Assembly (NCBI GenBank): GCA_019418225.1
Contig: DYCF01000004.1
Coordinates: forward strand, 1-64,000
Length of the DNA stretch: 64,000 nt
Reading direction: 5' to 3'
DNA from: Clostridiales bacterium
Lineage (GTDB): Bacteria > Bacillota > Clostridia > Lachnospirales > Cellulosilyticaceae
Positions 51,595 through 60,090 of this stretch are shown in pieces (within the stretch, counting starts at the first letter, position 1; each line of letters begins with the position of its first letter). The translations under genes were made by a program, and so were the position numbers. The notes beneath the pieces are model-generated. The model did no database searches, was not told where the DNA came from, and saw nothing but the letters and a program-made list of their open reading frames with translations.

Positions 51595-53601
51595 CTAACG
51601 GTTTTGTAATAAGTTATAAAGCATCACCATAGCATCCGCTTTCGTTAATAGCTCTTCAGGTGCAAATTTATCTGCCTTATTATCTAAAATATTTAAACCA
51701 TAAGCAACTGCAACATAGCCTTTTAACACTTCATTTACTTTTTCATCTTTATAGGGATACTCATAAATATCACTTCGCATTGCTAGCTTTTTGTAAGATG
51801 TGGCATTAATTATATATTTTATACCTTCTCCTCTTCTCAGCTGTTTATCAGGTGCTTTTTCACTTTCTTCGAGTAAACCTTGTCTTAAGGCAATCTCATA
51901 TGTTTGTGTATCTCCTTCAAACCAAGCTGTTGCCTGTTCTAATAATCTTAATAGTTCTTGCTGTGTAATGGCTTCATCAGGCTTTAGCATTGGCCCTTCA
52001 AGATAAATTCCACTGTTATAAAGCTTTTTAATAATTTCTTCTGCCTTATTACCTTTAATATCTGTATAAAAGCTACTTGTAGCAGATGCAATCTCCTGCC
52101 CTTGCCAGTCAAGCATCTTACCACTAAAAGCATCAAAAAGATTACACCTTGGCTCTATCCCATAAACAAGTGCATAAGTATGTTCTCCTGTCTGCATATA
52201 GCAAAGCTTCAGTCCTATATTTTTCACAACATTTTCTTTACTTAATATTCCTTCTCGAGATGGAAACAAAATATTTTTATCCCAATTCACATTATAGCTA
52301 ATAACCTCATTTAAAGCCGTACTATAAGTAATCTCAATCCCCTCATCACATACTGGAATCCCCTTATACATTCTTGTGAACGTAAGGTTTTGGAGATTTT
52401 TATTATATGCATTCATCGTGTTGCTTGTAAAACTTACTGCACTACTCTGCTCTGGACTTACCTCTTGAACAAAGGCCTGTGCTTGCTCCTTAGTCCACTT
52501 TTCTCCTACCTCTTTTCGGTCATCATTATAAATATAATAATTATAGGAATACAGTTCTCCAGTCTTTGCATCACAAGATATATCTGTCTCTGCCACTATT
52601 TCATCATCTTCTTTAATACCTAGATTCATATAGCGGCGATTTCCAAAACTATCCTTTTGTACACTTGTATTTAAAACACTCATAGCTTTTAATGCAGGAA
52701 AATATGTGCTCATTTTCTTCTTAATTGTTTCAACAGACATATAATCTTTTGTCTCTTCCACTGCTTCCTTCTCAGCAGGTGAAAGTGCTTCTGATTCCGC
52801 TTTTATACTTTCAGCAGCACCCATTCCCTCATCCTTCGCCCCTCCTGCATAGACTCTTTCTTCATCTCTATATGCCTTTATCTTTTCACCAGTTTTGGCA
52901 CTAATTGCCACCTCATCATCCTCTATAGAATACGCTAAAAAAGCGCGTTTCGTTTCCATATTATCAAAGTAGGTGTGATACCCTAGTGGCAAGCCAATTT
53001 TAGATAAATAAAGAGACTGTGCCTTCACTTCTGTAAAGGCAGGCACAGAAGTGTCATATTGGGCACTGCTGTCAAATTTAAAGCCATTAAAATTCTCAAT
53101 TATACCGCTTTCTTTATCCACCGAAATACTTACTACACGGTTATATACTTTAACCCCCTCATGCGTTAAATAAAAATCAAAATCATAATCTTCCCTGCTA
53201 GTTGGTAACTGTAAATCAGAAACTGCTAAATCCTCTGCATACTCTGGCACCACTTTTTTCAAGAAATCTTCTGCTATCTGCTTTGCTTCCTCTACATCAA
53301 TCTGAGCTAATTGACTATTTGAGCTATTTTCCTCATCCTTAGAATGATAATAGCTTAAAATATTTCCCTCACTTGTACATGAAATATCCATAGACTCATT
53401 ATGGTCTTTACGATGCCATGATAAATTCCATGTGTCATCATATAAATTATAATTAAACTCAGAAAGCTCACTCGGTATTTCTATCTTGTCTTTTACACAC
53501 ATAATAATATTTTCAAGCTGGCTACTTGTTTCATTTGCCCAACATGCCTGTGGTTGTAACAAACTACAAGCAATTAAAGCAATCACTAGTCTTCGTTTCA
53601 T
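51595..53601 (-). CDS. Exported YcdB/YcdC-PepSY-like protein with C-terminal SLH-type repeats
   Basis: 668 residues. ATG at 53601 follows GTGGGGAGAAAA and opens a signal peptide (about residues 1-23). The body has duplicated PepSY/YcdB-type units: an early one with EEAKQIAEDFLKKVVPEYA and a later one with KEQAQAFVQEVSPEQSSA, each followed by strands such as YNRVVSISVDKESGIIENF. The last 130 residues resemble S-layer homology repeats (LKPDEAITQQELLRLLEQA, FAPEELLTKADAMVMLYNLL), which anchor proteins to the wall. Role unknown; PepSY domains often inhibit or chaperone peptidases. Monocistronic. Confidence 0.7.
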   Translation of the reverse strand: MKRRLVIALIACSLLQPQACWANETSSQLENIIMCVKDKIEIPSELSEFNYNLYDDTWNLSWHRKDHNESMDISCTSEGNILSYYHSKDEENSSNSQLAQIDVEEAKQIAEDFLKKVVPEYAEDLAVSDLQLPTSREDYDFDFYLTHEGVKVYNRVVSISVDKESGIIENFNGFKFDSSAQYDTSVPAFTEVKAQSLYLSKIGLPLGYHTYFDNMETKRAFLAYSIEDDEVAISAKTGEKIKAYRDEERVYAGGAKDEGMGAAESIKAESEALSPAEKEAVEETKDYMSVETIKKKMSTYFPALKAMSVLNTSVQKDSFGNRRYMNLGIKEDDEIVAETDISCDAKTGELYSYNYYIYNDDRKEVGEKWTKEQAQAFVQEVSPEQSSAVSFTSNTMNAYNKNLQNLTFTRMYKGIPVCDEGIEITYSTALNEVISYNVNWDKNILFPSREGILSKENVVKNIGLKLCYMQTGEHTYALVYGIEPRCNLFDAFSGKMLDWQGQEIASATSSFYTDIKGNKAEEIIKKLYNSGIYLEGPMLKPDEAITQQELLRLLEQATAWFEGDTQTYEIALRQGLLEESEKAPDKQLRRGEGIKYIINATSYKKLAMRSDIYEYPYKDEKVNEVLKGYVAVAYGLNILDNKADKFAPEELLTKADAMVMLYNLLQNR

Positions 53602-53821
53602 TTTTCTCCCCACTTTCATCTATTATTTATTCATAACGAATATATTTTAATTTTCTTACTATACTCGTTATTTTACGCTTTTAGACGCAAACATAAAACC
53701 TTATGTTCCCTCTTGTAATCTAAATGTATTATATTTGTTTCTTACTTAATAGGTATATAAAAAAAGAAAGCACCTCATACTAAAATAGTAGCTAGACATT
53801 AACACAAAGAGGTGACTATTT

Positions 53822-54280
53822 ATGACTTTAACAGAAAAAGAAACAACCACTATTAAAGATTTACAATCCCAAGAAGAAATCTGTATTCAAAAATATGGGA
53901 AATACGCACAAGAGGCAAAAGATCCTGTTTTAAAAGATCTTTTTAACACCCTTAAAGCAAAAGAACAAGAACACTATCAGTCCTTACAGCAAGTGTTAAA
54001 TGGCACCGTTCCTAGTTGTGATTGTAATGATGAAGACGGCAAAAACTATCAACCTGCAGCAACTTATACACAAGGCACACAGTCTGATGATAAACAACAT
54101 GATTGCTTTTTAGCCACCGATTCCATTGGTACAGAAAAAATGGTCTCTAGTGACTATAATTCTGATGTCTTTGCCTTTAGTAATTCTGATATCCGTAAAT
54201 TATTAGCCGATATCCAAATCGAAGAACAAAATCATGCTGAAATGCTCTATCATTACAAACAAGTAAACGGTATGTCCTAA
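53822..54280 (+). CDS. Ferritin-like spore-coat-type protein
   Basis: 152 residues with two helical hairpins carrying Glu and His in ferritin-like order: QSQEEICIQKYGKYA, then AKEQEHYQSL, and at the end IQIEEQNHAEMLYHYK, separated by a Ser/Asp/Gln-rich loop with Cys pair CDC. Related to CotF-like coat proteins of spore formers. ATG follows AAAGAGGTGACTATTT. A CACCTC about 35 bases upstream is complementary to the GAGGTG of the ribosome site. Monocistronic with a strong terminator. Confidence 0.65.
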   Translation: MTLTEKETTTIKDLQSQEEICIQKYGKYAQEAKDPVLKDLFNTLKAKEQEHYQSLQQVLNGTVPSCDCNDEDGKNYQPAATYTQGTQSDDKQHDCFLATDSIGTEKMVSSDYNSDVFAFSNSDIRKLLADIQIEEQNHAEMLYHYKQVNGMS

Positions 54281-54294
54281 TTCCTAAGACAACC

Positions 54295-54342
54295 AAAATG
54301 AGAGTACCTTATCATTCTTCCTGATAAGATACTCTCATTTTT
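54295..54342. terminator. Bidirectional terminator
   Basis: A 19 to 20-bp stem (AAAATGAGAGTA, CTTATCA and complement) with a short loop and T-run on both strands, between the convergent coat-like and IMP dehydrogenase genes. Confidence 0.9.
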
Positions 54343-54359
54343 ATTGGAACTAAATAAAT

Positions 54360-55868
54360 TTATTTAGTTGGTACCATATTTTTATCTTTTAATACTACAT
54401 CATGTGCTCCGCCCTCTACAATACTTACAGAAGAAACTAATGTAATTTTAGCTTTTTCTTGTAATTCAGGAATGGTTAATGCACCACAGTTGCACATGGT
54501 TGAACGGACTTTACTTAAAGTAACTGCTAGATTATCATGTAAGCTTCCTGCATAAGGTACATATGAATCTACACCTTCTTCAAATGAAAGCTTAGCTGCA
54601 CCACCCATATCATAGCGTTGCCAGTTTCTTGCCCTAGCTGACCCCTCTCCCCAGTATTCTTTCATATAATTGCCATTTACAAGCACTTTATTCGTTGGAC
54701 TTTCATCAAAACGAGAGAAGTAACGCCCTAACATACAGAAGTCACACCCCATAGCAAGTGCTAATGTAATATGATAGTCATGCACAATTCCTCCATCAGC
54801 ACAAATAGGAATATAAACACCCGTTTCTTCAAAATATTCATCTCTTGCTTTTGCTACTTCAATAACAGCTGTCGCTTGTCCACGACCAATTCCTTTTGTT
54901 TCACGCGTGATACAGATTGAACCCCCACCAATACCGATTTTAATAAAATCAGCACCTGCTTCAGCTAAAAATCTAAACCCATCACGGTCAACAACATTAC
55001 CTGCCCCTACCTTTACGCTATCCCCATATTTCTCACGAATATAGGCAATGGTCATTTGTTGCCATTCTGAAAAGCCTTCTGAAGAATCGATACATAAAAC
55101 ATCTGCACCTGCTTCAATTAATGCTGGAACACGCTGCGCATAATCACGTGTATTAATACCCGCCCCTACAATATAGCGTTTAGAGGCATCCAAAAGTTCA
55201 TTTGGATTTTCTTTGTGAAACTCATAATCTTTACGAAATACAAAAGAAACAAGTCTTTGATTTTCATCTACAATAGGTAAGGCATTAATTTTGTGATCCC
55301 ATATAATATTATTCGCATCACTCAGCGTAATACCTTCTTTAGCATAGATGAGCTTTTCAAGTGGTGTCATAAATTCTTTAACCTTTGTATTCATCTCTAA
55401 GCGACTAATACGATAGTCCTTACTTGTCACCATTCCCACTAACTTACCACTTGATGACCCATCCTCAGTTACAGCTACTGTTGTATGCCCTGTTTTTTCT
55501 TTTAAAGCAATAATGTCTGCTAAGGTTGCCTCTGGACTCACATTAGAATCACTTGGTACAAAACCAGCCTTATAACTCTTAACACGCTTTACCATATTGG
55601 CTTGTTCTTCAATTGTTTGAGAACCATAAATAAAAGAAATGCCACCTTCTTTTGCAAGGGCAATTGCCATGGTATCATTTGAAACAGATTGCATAATCGC
55701 AGAAACAAGTGGAATATTCATAGAAAGTGCAGGCTCTTCGCCCTTTTTAAACTTTACAAGCGGTGTTTTTAAAGATGCATTTGCAGGAATGCACTCCTTT
55801 GATGAATATCCAGGAACCAATAAGTACTCACTAAAAGTATGAGAAGGTTCATCATAATAGTATGCCAT
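54360..55868 (-). CDS. guaB: IMP dehydrogenase, Tritrichomonas-like type
   Basis: Oxidises IMP to XMP, the first step to GMP. The catalytic barrel is split by a CBS pair (about residues 95-220). Catalytic Cys lies in GGGSICITRETKGIGRGQ, with the IMP-phosphate loop CADGGIVHDYH and flap MKEYWGEGSARARNWQRYD. These features (SICITRE, ARNWQRY flap) and the start YYDEPSHTFSEYLLVPG match, from memory, the unusual IMPDH of the parasite Tritrichomonas foetus more closely than Bacillus GuaB. ATG at 55868 follows AAGGAGTGAATACA. 502 residues. Monocistronic. Confidence 0.93.
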   Translation of the reverse strand: MAYYYDEPSHTFSEYLLVPGYSSKECIPANASLKTPLVKFKKGEEPALSMNIPLVSAIMQSVSNDTMAIALAKEGGISFIYGSQTIEEQANMVKRVKSYKAGFVPSDSNVSPEATLADIIALKEKTGHTTVAVTEDGSSSGKLVGMVTSKDYRISRLEMNTKVKEFMTPLEKLIYAKEGITLSDANNIIWDHKINALPIVDENQRLVSFVFRKDYEFHKENPNELLDASKRYIVGAGINTRDYAQRVPALIEAGADVLCIDSSEGFSEWQQMTIAYIREKYGDSVKVGAGNVVDRDGFRFLAEAGADFIKIGIGGGSICITRETKGIGRGQATAVIEVAKARDEYFEETGVYIPICADGGIVHDYHITLALAMGCDFCMLGRYFSRFDESPTNKVLVNGNYMKEYWGEGSARARNWQRYDMGGAAKLSFEEGVDSYVPYAGSLHDNLAVTLSKVRSTMCNCGALTIPELQEKAKITLVSSVSIVEGGAHDVVLKDKNMVPTK

Positions 55869-56029
55869 TGTATTCACTCCTTAAAATATTTTATCTAAAA
55901 GTATATCCCTTTTTATTATCAAAAACAATATTATTTTATAAAATTAAATATTTTTATTTACTATTTTCTACTTTTAACTTATAATCGTTACAACAGTTGA
56001 CATATTTAATTACAGAAAAGAGGAATATT

Positions 56030-56458
56030 ATGGGAGAATCTACTTTACAACAAAATACTACTTGTACTTTAACACTACTTGGAGAAAACACTTATTTAGA
56101 ACATAACTTTTCACCTGATTTTCTCCTTAACCTTATTAACACAAACACAAGTCTTACCTTTACCTCACAAAAAAAATTACAAGATTTACTTGCAAATAAT
56201 CCAAGACTTAGTAAAGTTAAATCTTCACTTACACATATTACACTTCTGACAAGCTTACATAATGATGGCAAACGTTTTTTATGGGTTTATAATGAAAGCC
56301 CTAGTGATGTGCATCTCATCTTACCAACCTCTGTGCTTTCTTTGTTAGGCCACTATATTATCTATGATGTTTTAGCGCAAAAAGAGGTAAGCTTCATTGA
56401 ACAGACTTTTACTTTTAATTTACCTCCTCATGAATTGCGTTTATTCCAAGTTATCTAA
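56030..56458 (+). CDS. Hypothetical protein resembling a glycosidase C-terminal beta-sandwich
   Basis: 142 residues, ATG after AGAGGAATATT. No signal peptide, no cofactor motif. The last third (FLWVYNESPSDVHLILP, IIYDVLAQKEV, FNLPPHELRLFQVI) reads like the C-terminal sandwich domain found at the end of many glycoside hydrolases, where a phrase like PPHELRLF closes the protein. Here no catalytic domain precedes it. It could be a detached domain, a decayed hydrolase tail or an independent small protein. It is convergent with the LacI regulator. Function unknown. Confidence 0.55.
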   Translation: MGESTLQQNTTCTLTLLGENTYLEHNFSPDFLLNLINTNTSLTFTSQKKLQDLLANNPRLSKVKSSLTHITLLTSLHNDGKRFLWVYNESPSDVHLILPTSVLSLLGHYIIYDVLAQKEVSFIEQTFTFNLPPHELRLFQVI

Positions 56459-56512
56459 AATAAAAAGTGTATAAAACTAGTCTAAAAAAGCTAGTTTTAT
56501 ACACTCTTTATT
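56459..56512. terminator. Bidirectional terminator
   Basis: A 22-bp stem with a single mismatch (AGTGTATAAAACTAG and complement) and a ten-base loop between the convergent small hypothetical and lacI-type genes. Confidence 0.9.
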
Positions 56513-56518
56513 TTATAA

Positions 56519-57595
56519 TTATACATTTACCTGTATTTTACTTGGTACACAAGTTGAATGTCTCACCACAAGGCTAACATCTAATACAACCTCACTTGTG
56601 CTCCCTTCTTCCATATGTTTTAATGCACTTGCTACACATGTTTTACCTAATAAAGCTGCATCTTGATCGATTGTTGTAAGAAGCGGCTGACTAATAACTG
56701 CCACTGTACGGTTATCATATCCTATAATCGAAATATCTTCTGGCACGCGGATACCTTGTTCCTTTAAGAATTTCAAAATCCCCGTAGCTACTACATCATT
56801 AGCCGCTACTATGGCATCTACTTCTATCATTTGTGTAATAAGCTCTCTTGCTATTTCATAACCATCTTGCCATCTATAACCAGAAAGTTTTACAAGTTCT
56901 GGCCTAAACTCAATATGTTCTTCTGCTAAAGCCTTTTGATATCCTTGAAATCGGCTCATAGATACATAAAAACCACGATACTCATCTTGCAGTGCCATAA
57001 ACTCCTCAAAACTCATAATCGGTTTTTCTAAATCATGAATAGGTCCTAAATAAACAATCTTTTTACGTCCCAATCTTGCTAAATATTTTGTTGCTAAATA
57101 ACCTGCCTTTTCATTATCAAAATAAACTTTTGAAAATGTTTCATCTTTTATTTGACGTCCACCTATTACTACAGGAATCTTCTTATATAGAGGTATTTCA
57201 TAAATACTTTCAATCGTTGCAATAGGATAATAAATTAAAGCACTAATAGATGTTTTTGCTAGTGCTTCTAAGTTTTCTCTTTCTCTAGCTTGTTTACCAA
57301 AACTTGAACGAATTAATAACTCATAACCATTTGCACTTGCAACCTCCATAATTCCAGCTATAATTTCTGAATAAAAAGGACTTGCGATTTCAGGAACAAT
57401 TACACCCATCAAAGGAACTTCTTGTGTGCCATTATGTTTTTTCTTAGTTTTGACCTCATAACCTAATGCCTCTATCGCTGCATAGGTTCTTTGAATTAAA
57501 TCTTCTTTTACGCTGCCACCATTTAATACTCTTGACACAGTAGCTGGTGATACATTTGCTTTGGCAGCAACATCATTTATTGTAATCTTAGCCAT
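56519..57595 (-). CDS. LacI-family transcriptional regulator
   Basis: Repressor of 358 residues. The N-terminal helix-turn-helix ITINDVAAKANVSPATVSRVLNG is intact, followed by the hinge region. The ligand domain (about 65-350) is of the sugar-binding type, with GVIVPEIASPFYSEIIAGI and VAANDVVATGILKFL typical of Peripla_BP_3. Ligand unknown. AGGAAGTAAA precedes the ATG. It is divergent from the oxidoreductase gene, with three TGAAA/TTTCA palindromes between them that could be its operators. Confidence 0.9.
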   Translation of the reverse strand: MAKITINDVAAKANVSPATVSRVLNGGSVKEDLIQRTYAAIEALGYEVKTKKKHNGTQEVPLMGVIVPEIASPFYSEIIAGIMEVASANGYELLIRSSFGKQARERENLEALAKTSISALIYYPIATIESIYEIPLYKKIPVVIGGRQIKDETFSKVYFDNEKAGYLATKYLARLGRKKIVYLGPIHDLEKPIMSFEEFMALQDEYRGFYVSMSRFQGYQKALAEEHIEFRPELVKLSGYRWQDGYEIARELITQMIEVDAIVAANDVVATGILKFLKEQGIRVPEDISIIGYDNRTVAVISQPLLTTIDQDAALLGKTCVASALKHMEEGSTSEVVLDVSLVVRHSTCVPSKIQVNV

Positions 57596-57784
57596 TTTAC
57601 TTCCTCAATCTATTTGATCTTTATAATTATCTTAATGATTTCACCTCTATAAATGTTAGTGATTCATTGCATTTTCTCTTATAGTATACACGATAAATCT
57701 CTAACGGTCTATTTGTAGTATACCCCTCACCATTTGTTTTAATTTTAACATATCATTTTTGTCCTCTTTATTTCTGCATAATAT

Positions 57785-57870
57785 TGAAATTTTCACTTCA
57801 TTTCCCCCATATCCTTTGAAATATTTCAGTTTAACTATATTTTTTACTTCTTTTTCTTATGAAATTTCAT
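57785..57870. promoter_or_regulatory. Three clustered TGAAA-TTTCA palindromes
   Basis: TGAAATTTTCA (57785), TGAAATATTTCA (57817) and ATGAAATTTCAT (57859) have centres about 32 and 42 bases apart, near whole helical turns. The last lies just upstream of the -35 box of the oxidoreductase promoter. Candidate operators for the divergent LacI-type regulator or another repressor, though the central CG of classical LacI/CcpA sites is missing. Confidence 0.45.
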
Positions 57871-57888
57871 TTTTTACTTGTTAAATAG

Positions 57889-57917
57889 TTGACATAATAT
57901 GATTTTTTTCATATACT
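57889..57917 (+). promoter_or_regulatory. Sigma-A promoter of the hydroaromatic gene cluster
   Basis: Perfect -35 TTGACA, 17-base spacer, -10 TATACT, about 75 bases before the oxidoreductase ATG. One of the best promoter matches in the window. Confidence 0.7.
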
Positions 57918-57992
57918 CTTATTATTAGTTTAAGTTTTAACAAACATAACTTTAATTTTTATACTATAAAATAAACACAACTGGAGGCTATT

Positions 57993-59993
57993 ATGTTAAA
58001 CACACACTACACAAACTTATTAAGCCCATTAACGATTAAAAGTTTAACTATGAATAATAGAGTTGTAATGACACCAATGGGGACTAACTTTGCAAGTAGT
58101 ACAGGTGAATTTACAGATGAACATATCAAATATTATGAGCAGCGTGCCAAAGGCGGTACAGGTCTTATTATTGTAGAAAACATTAACATTGACTACCCAC
58201 TTGGTTCAAATGGTACAACTCAAATTAGAATTGACCATGATCGTTACTTACCAAAATTAAGTAAACTTGCAGATGCTGTACATAAACATGGCGGTAAAAT
58301 TGCATTACAAATTAACCATGCTGGTGCTTCTGCAGTAAGCACACGTATTGGACAGCAGCCAGCTGCACCATCAACCATCCCTTCTAAAGAAGGCGGAGAA
58401 ATACCAAGACCTTTGACAATTGATGAAATTCATGACATTGTTAAAAAGTTTGGTATTGCTGCAAGACGTGCTCAAATTGCTGGTTTCGATGCTGTTGAAA
58501 TCCATGGTGGCCACTCTTATCTTATTGCACAGTTTATGTCACCTCTTACAAATGATCGCACAGATGAATTTGGTGGCAACGTAGAAAATCGTGCACGCTT
58601 CTGTAAATTAGTTCTTGAAGAAGTAAGAAATGCAGTTGGTCCTAACTTCCCTATCATCCTCAGAATTTCTAGTGATGAATTCATGGAAGCCGGAAGAACT
58701 TTAGAAGATACACTTGAACTTCTTACTTACTTAGATAAAGAAGTTGATATGTATGACGTTTCTGCTGCTGTAAATGATTCTCTTCACTTACAAGTAGATA
58801 TCATGTCACTTGCTGAAGGATGGCGTGCGCACCATGCAAAAGCTATTAAAGAGAAATTCGGCAAACCAACTATGGCTGTTGGAAGTTTCCGCTCACCAGA
58901 AGTGGTTGAAAAAGTTCTTGCAGAAGGTGTCTGTGATCTTGTAGGTATGGGACGCGGACTCATTGCTGAGCCAGAATGGGTTAACAAAGTTGCAGAAGGT
59001 AATGAACGATTACTTCGTAAATGTATTTCATGTAATATCGGATGTATTACAAACCGTGTCTTCTTAAATAAACCCATTACATGTACAGTAAACCCTGATC
59101 TTATTAATGAAAATGAGTACAAAAGACGTAAAGTAACAAAACCAACTAACGTTGTTGTTATTGGTGGCGGAACTGCTGGTCTTGAAGCTGCTTGCACAGC
59201 TGCTGAAGTTGGCTGTACAACAGTTTTACTTGAGAAAAATGAACAAACTGGTGGTCTTGCACGCGAGATTGCAAAATTCCCAGACAAAGATAAAGTACAA
59301 TTCTTCGTAGATTACCTTGAAGAACGTGCAAAAGACTTAAAGAACCTTTTCGTTTGTACAAATACAATGGCTACAATCGAAAAAGTAGAACAGTTTAAAC
59401 CAGATATCGTGGTAAATGCAACAGGTTCCGTACCACTTCTTCCACCTATCAAAGGTTTTGCTGAAAACTTAAACAACGATAACGTTTATACAATTACTAA
59501 ATTACTTGCGAATTTAGATAAGGTCCCTAATATGAAGGGTAAAAAAGTTGTTATCGCTGGTGCAGGTGCTGTAGGTCTTGACTGCGTAGAATATTTCTCT
59601 CAGCAAGGTGCACAAGTCACTATTTTAGAACGACTTCCAGTTGTGGGACAAGACTTAGACCCTGTTTCACGTAAAGGAATGCTTGCAGTCATTAAAGAAC
59701 ATGATGTTCAAACACTTACAAGTACTTCTCTTATGGAACTTACTGATAAAGCAATGCTTTGCCAAGATTCAGAAGGCAATGATATAACACTTGAATTTGA
59801 TCTTGCATGTATCTGTTTAGGTATGCGTGCTGAAAACAGCCACGTTGCTGAGCTTACTGCTCACTTTAATGCAAAAGGCATTAAAGTACTTAACATTGGA
59901 GACAGCTTAAGAGCTAGAAAAATCTTAGCTGGTATTGAAGAAGGACGTAATATCCTATTAGAACTTGAAAAACAAGGTCGCTTAACTTACTAA
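57993..59993 (+). CDS. OYE/2,4-dienoyl-CoA reductase-type flavin-FeS oxidoreductase
   Basis: 666 residues in two parts. The N-terminal barrel (about 1-370) is Old Yellow Enzyme-like with FMN/substrate motifs (RVVMTPMGTNFA, LQINHAGA, EIHGGHSYLIAQFMSP). A 4Fe-4S site follows (CISCNIGC plus a Cys about 13 residues on). The C-terminal half is an FAD/NAD(P) dehydrogenase (VVVIGGGTAGLEAA, VVIAGAGAVGLDCVEYF). Related enzymes reduce or oxidise C=C bonds next to carbonyls. With an MFS carrier and aroD nearby, I infer it works on hydroaromatics such as shikimate or quinate derivatives; a similar protein lies in the Listeria shikimate/quinate locus, from memory. GGAGGCTATT precedes the ATG. Confidence 0.85.
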   Translation: MLNTHYTNLLSPLTIKSLTMNNRVVMTPMGTNFASSTGEFTDEHIKYYEQRAKGGTGLIIVENINIDYPLGSNGTTQIRIDHDRYLPKLSKLADAVHKHGGKIALQINHAGASAVSTRIGQQPAAPSTIPSKEGGEIPRPLTIDEIHDIVKKFGIAARRAQIAGFDAVEIHGGHSYLIAQFMSPLTNDRTDEFGGNVENRARFCKLVLEEVRNAVGPNFPIILRISSDEFMEAGRTLEDTLELLTYLDKEVDMYDVSAAVNDSLHLQVDIMSLAEGWRAHHAKAIKEKFGKPTMAVGSFRSPEVVEKVLAEGVCDLVGMGRGLIAEPEWVNKVAEGNERLLRKCISCNIGCITNRVFLNKPITCTVNPDLINENEYKRRKVTKPTNVVVIGGGTAGLEAACTAAEVGCTTVLLEKNEQTGGLAREIAKFPDKDKVQFFVDYLEERAKDLKNLFVCTNTMATIEKVEQFKPDIVVNATGSVPLLPPIKGFAENLNNDNVYTITKLLANLDKVPNMKGKKVVIAGAGAVGLDCVEYFSQQGAQVTILERLPVVGQDLDPVSRKGMLAVIKEHDVQTLTSTSLMELTDKAMLCQDSEGNDITLEFDLACICLGMRAENSHVAELTAHFNAKGIKVLNIGDSLRARKILAGIEEGRNILLELEKQGRLTY

Positions 59994-60002
59994 TTTCAAG
60001 CT

Positions 60003-60036
60003 AAAAGTTTAGGGCATTAAATTGCCCTTGGCTTTT
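60003..60036 (+). terminator. Weak intergenic hairpin
   Basis: AAAAG and GGGCA pair with TGCCC and CTTTT around a short loop, just after the oxidoreductase stop. It may attenuate rather than fully stop reading into the MFS gene. Confidence 0.4.
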
Positions 60037-60090
60037 GCCTTGATTTGATAAATTTTTAACATATTATTTTTAAAGGAGCTTTTTAGCAAA

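Larger units (their letters stand above)
57596..57992. other. Divergent control region
   Basis: About 400 bases between lacI-type regulator and oxidoreductase genes. It contains three TGAAA-TTTCA palindromes (57785-57870) and a strong plus-strand promoter at 57889-57917. The rest is A/T-rich with no gene. Confidence 0.65.
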
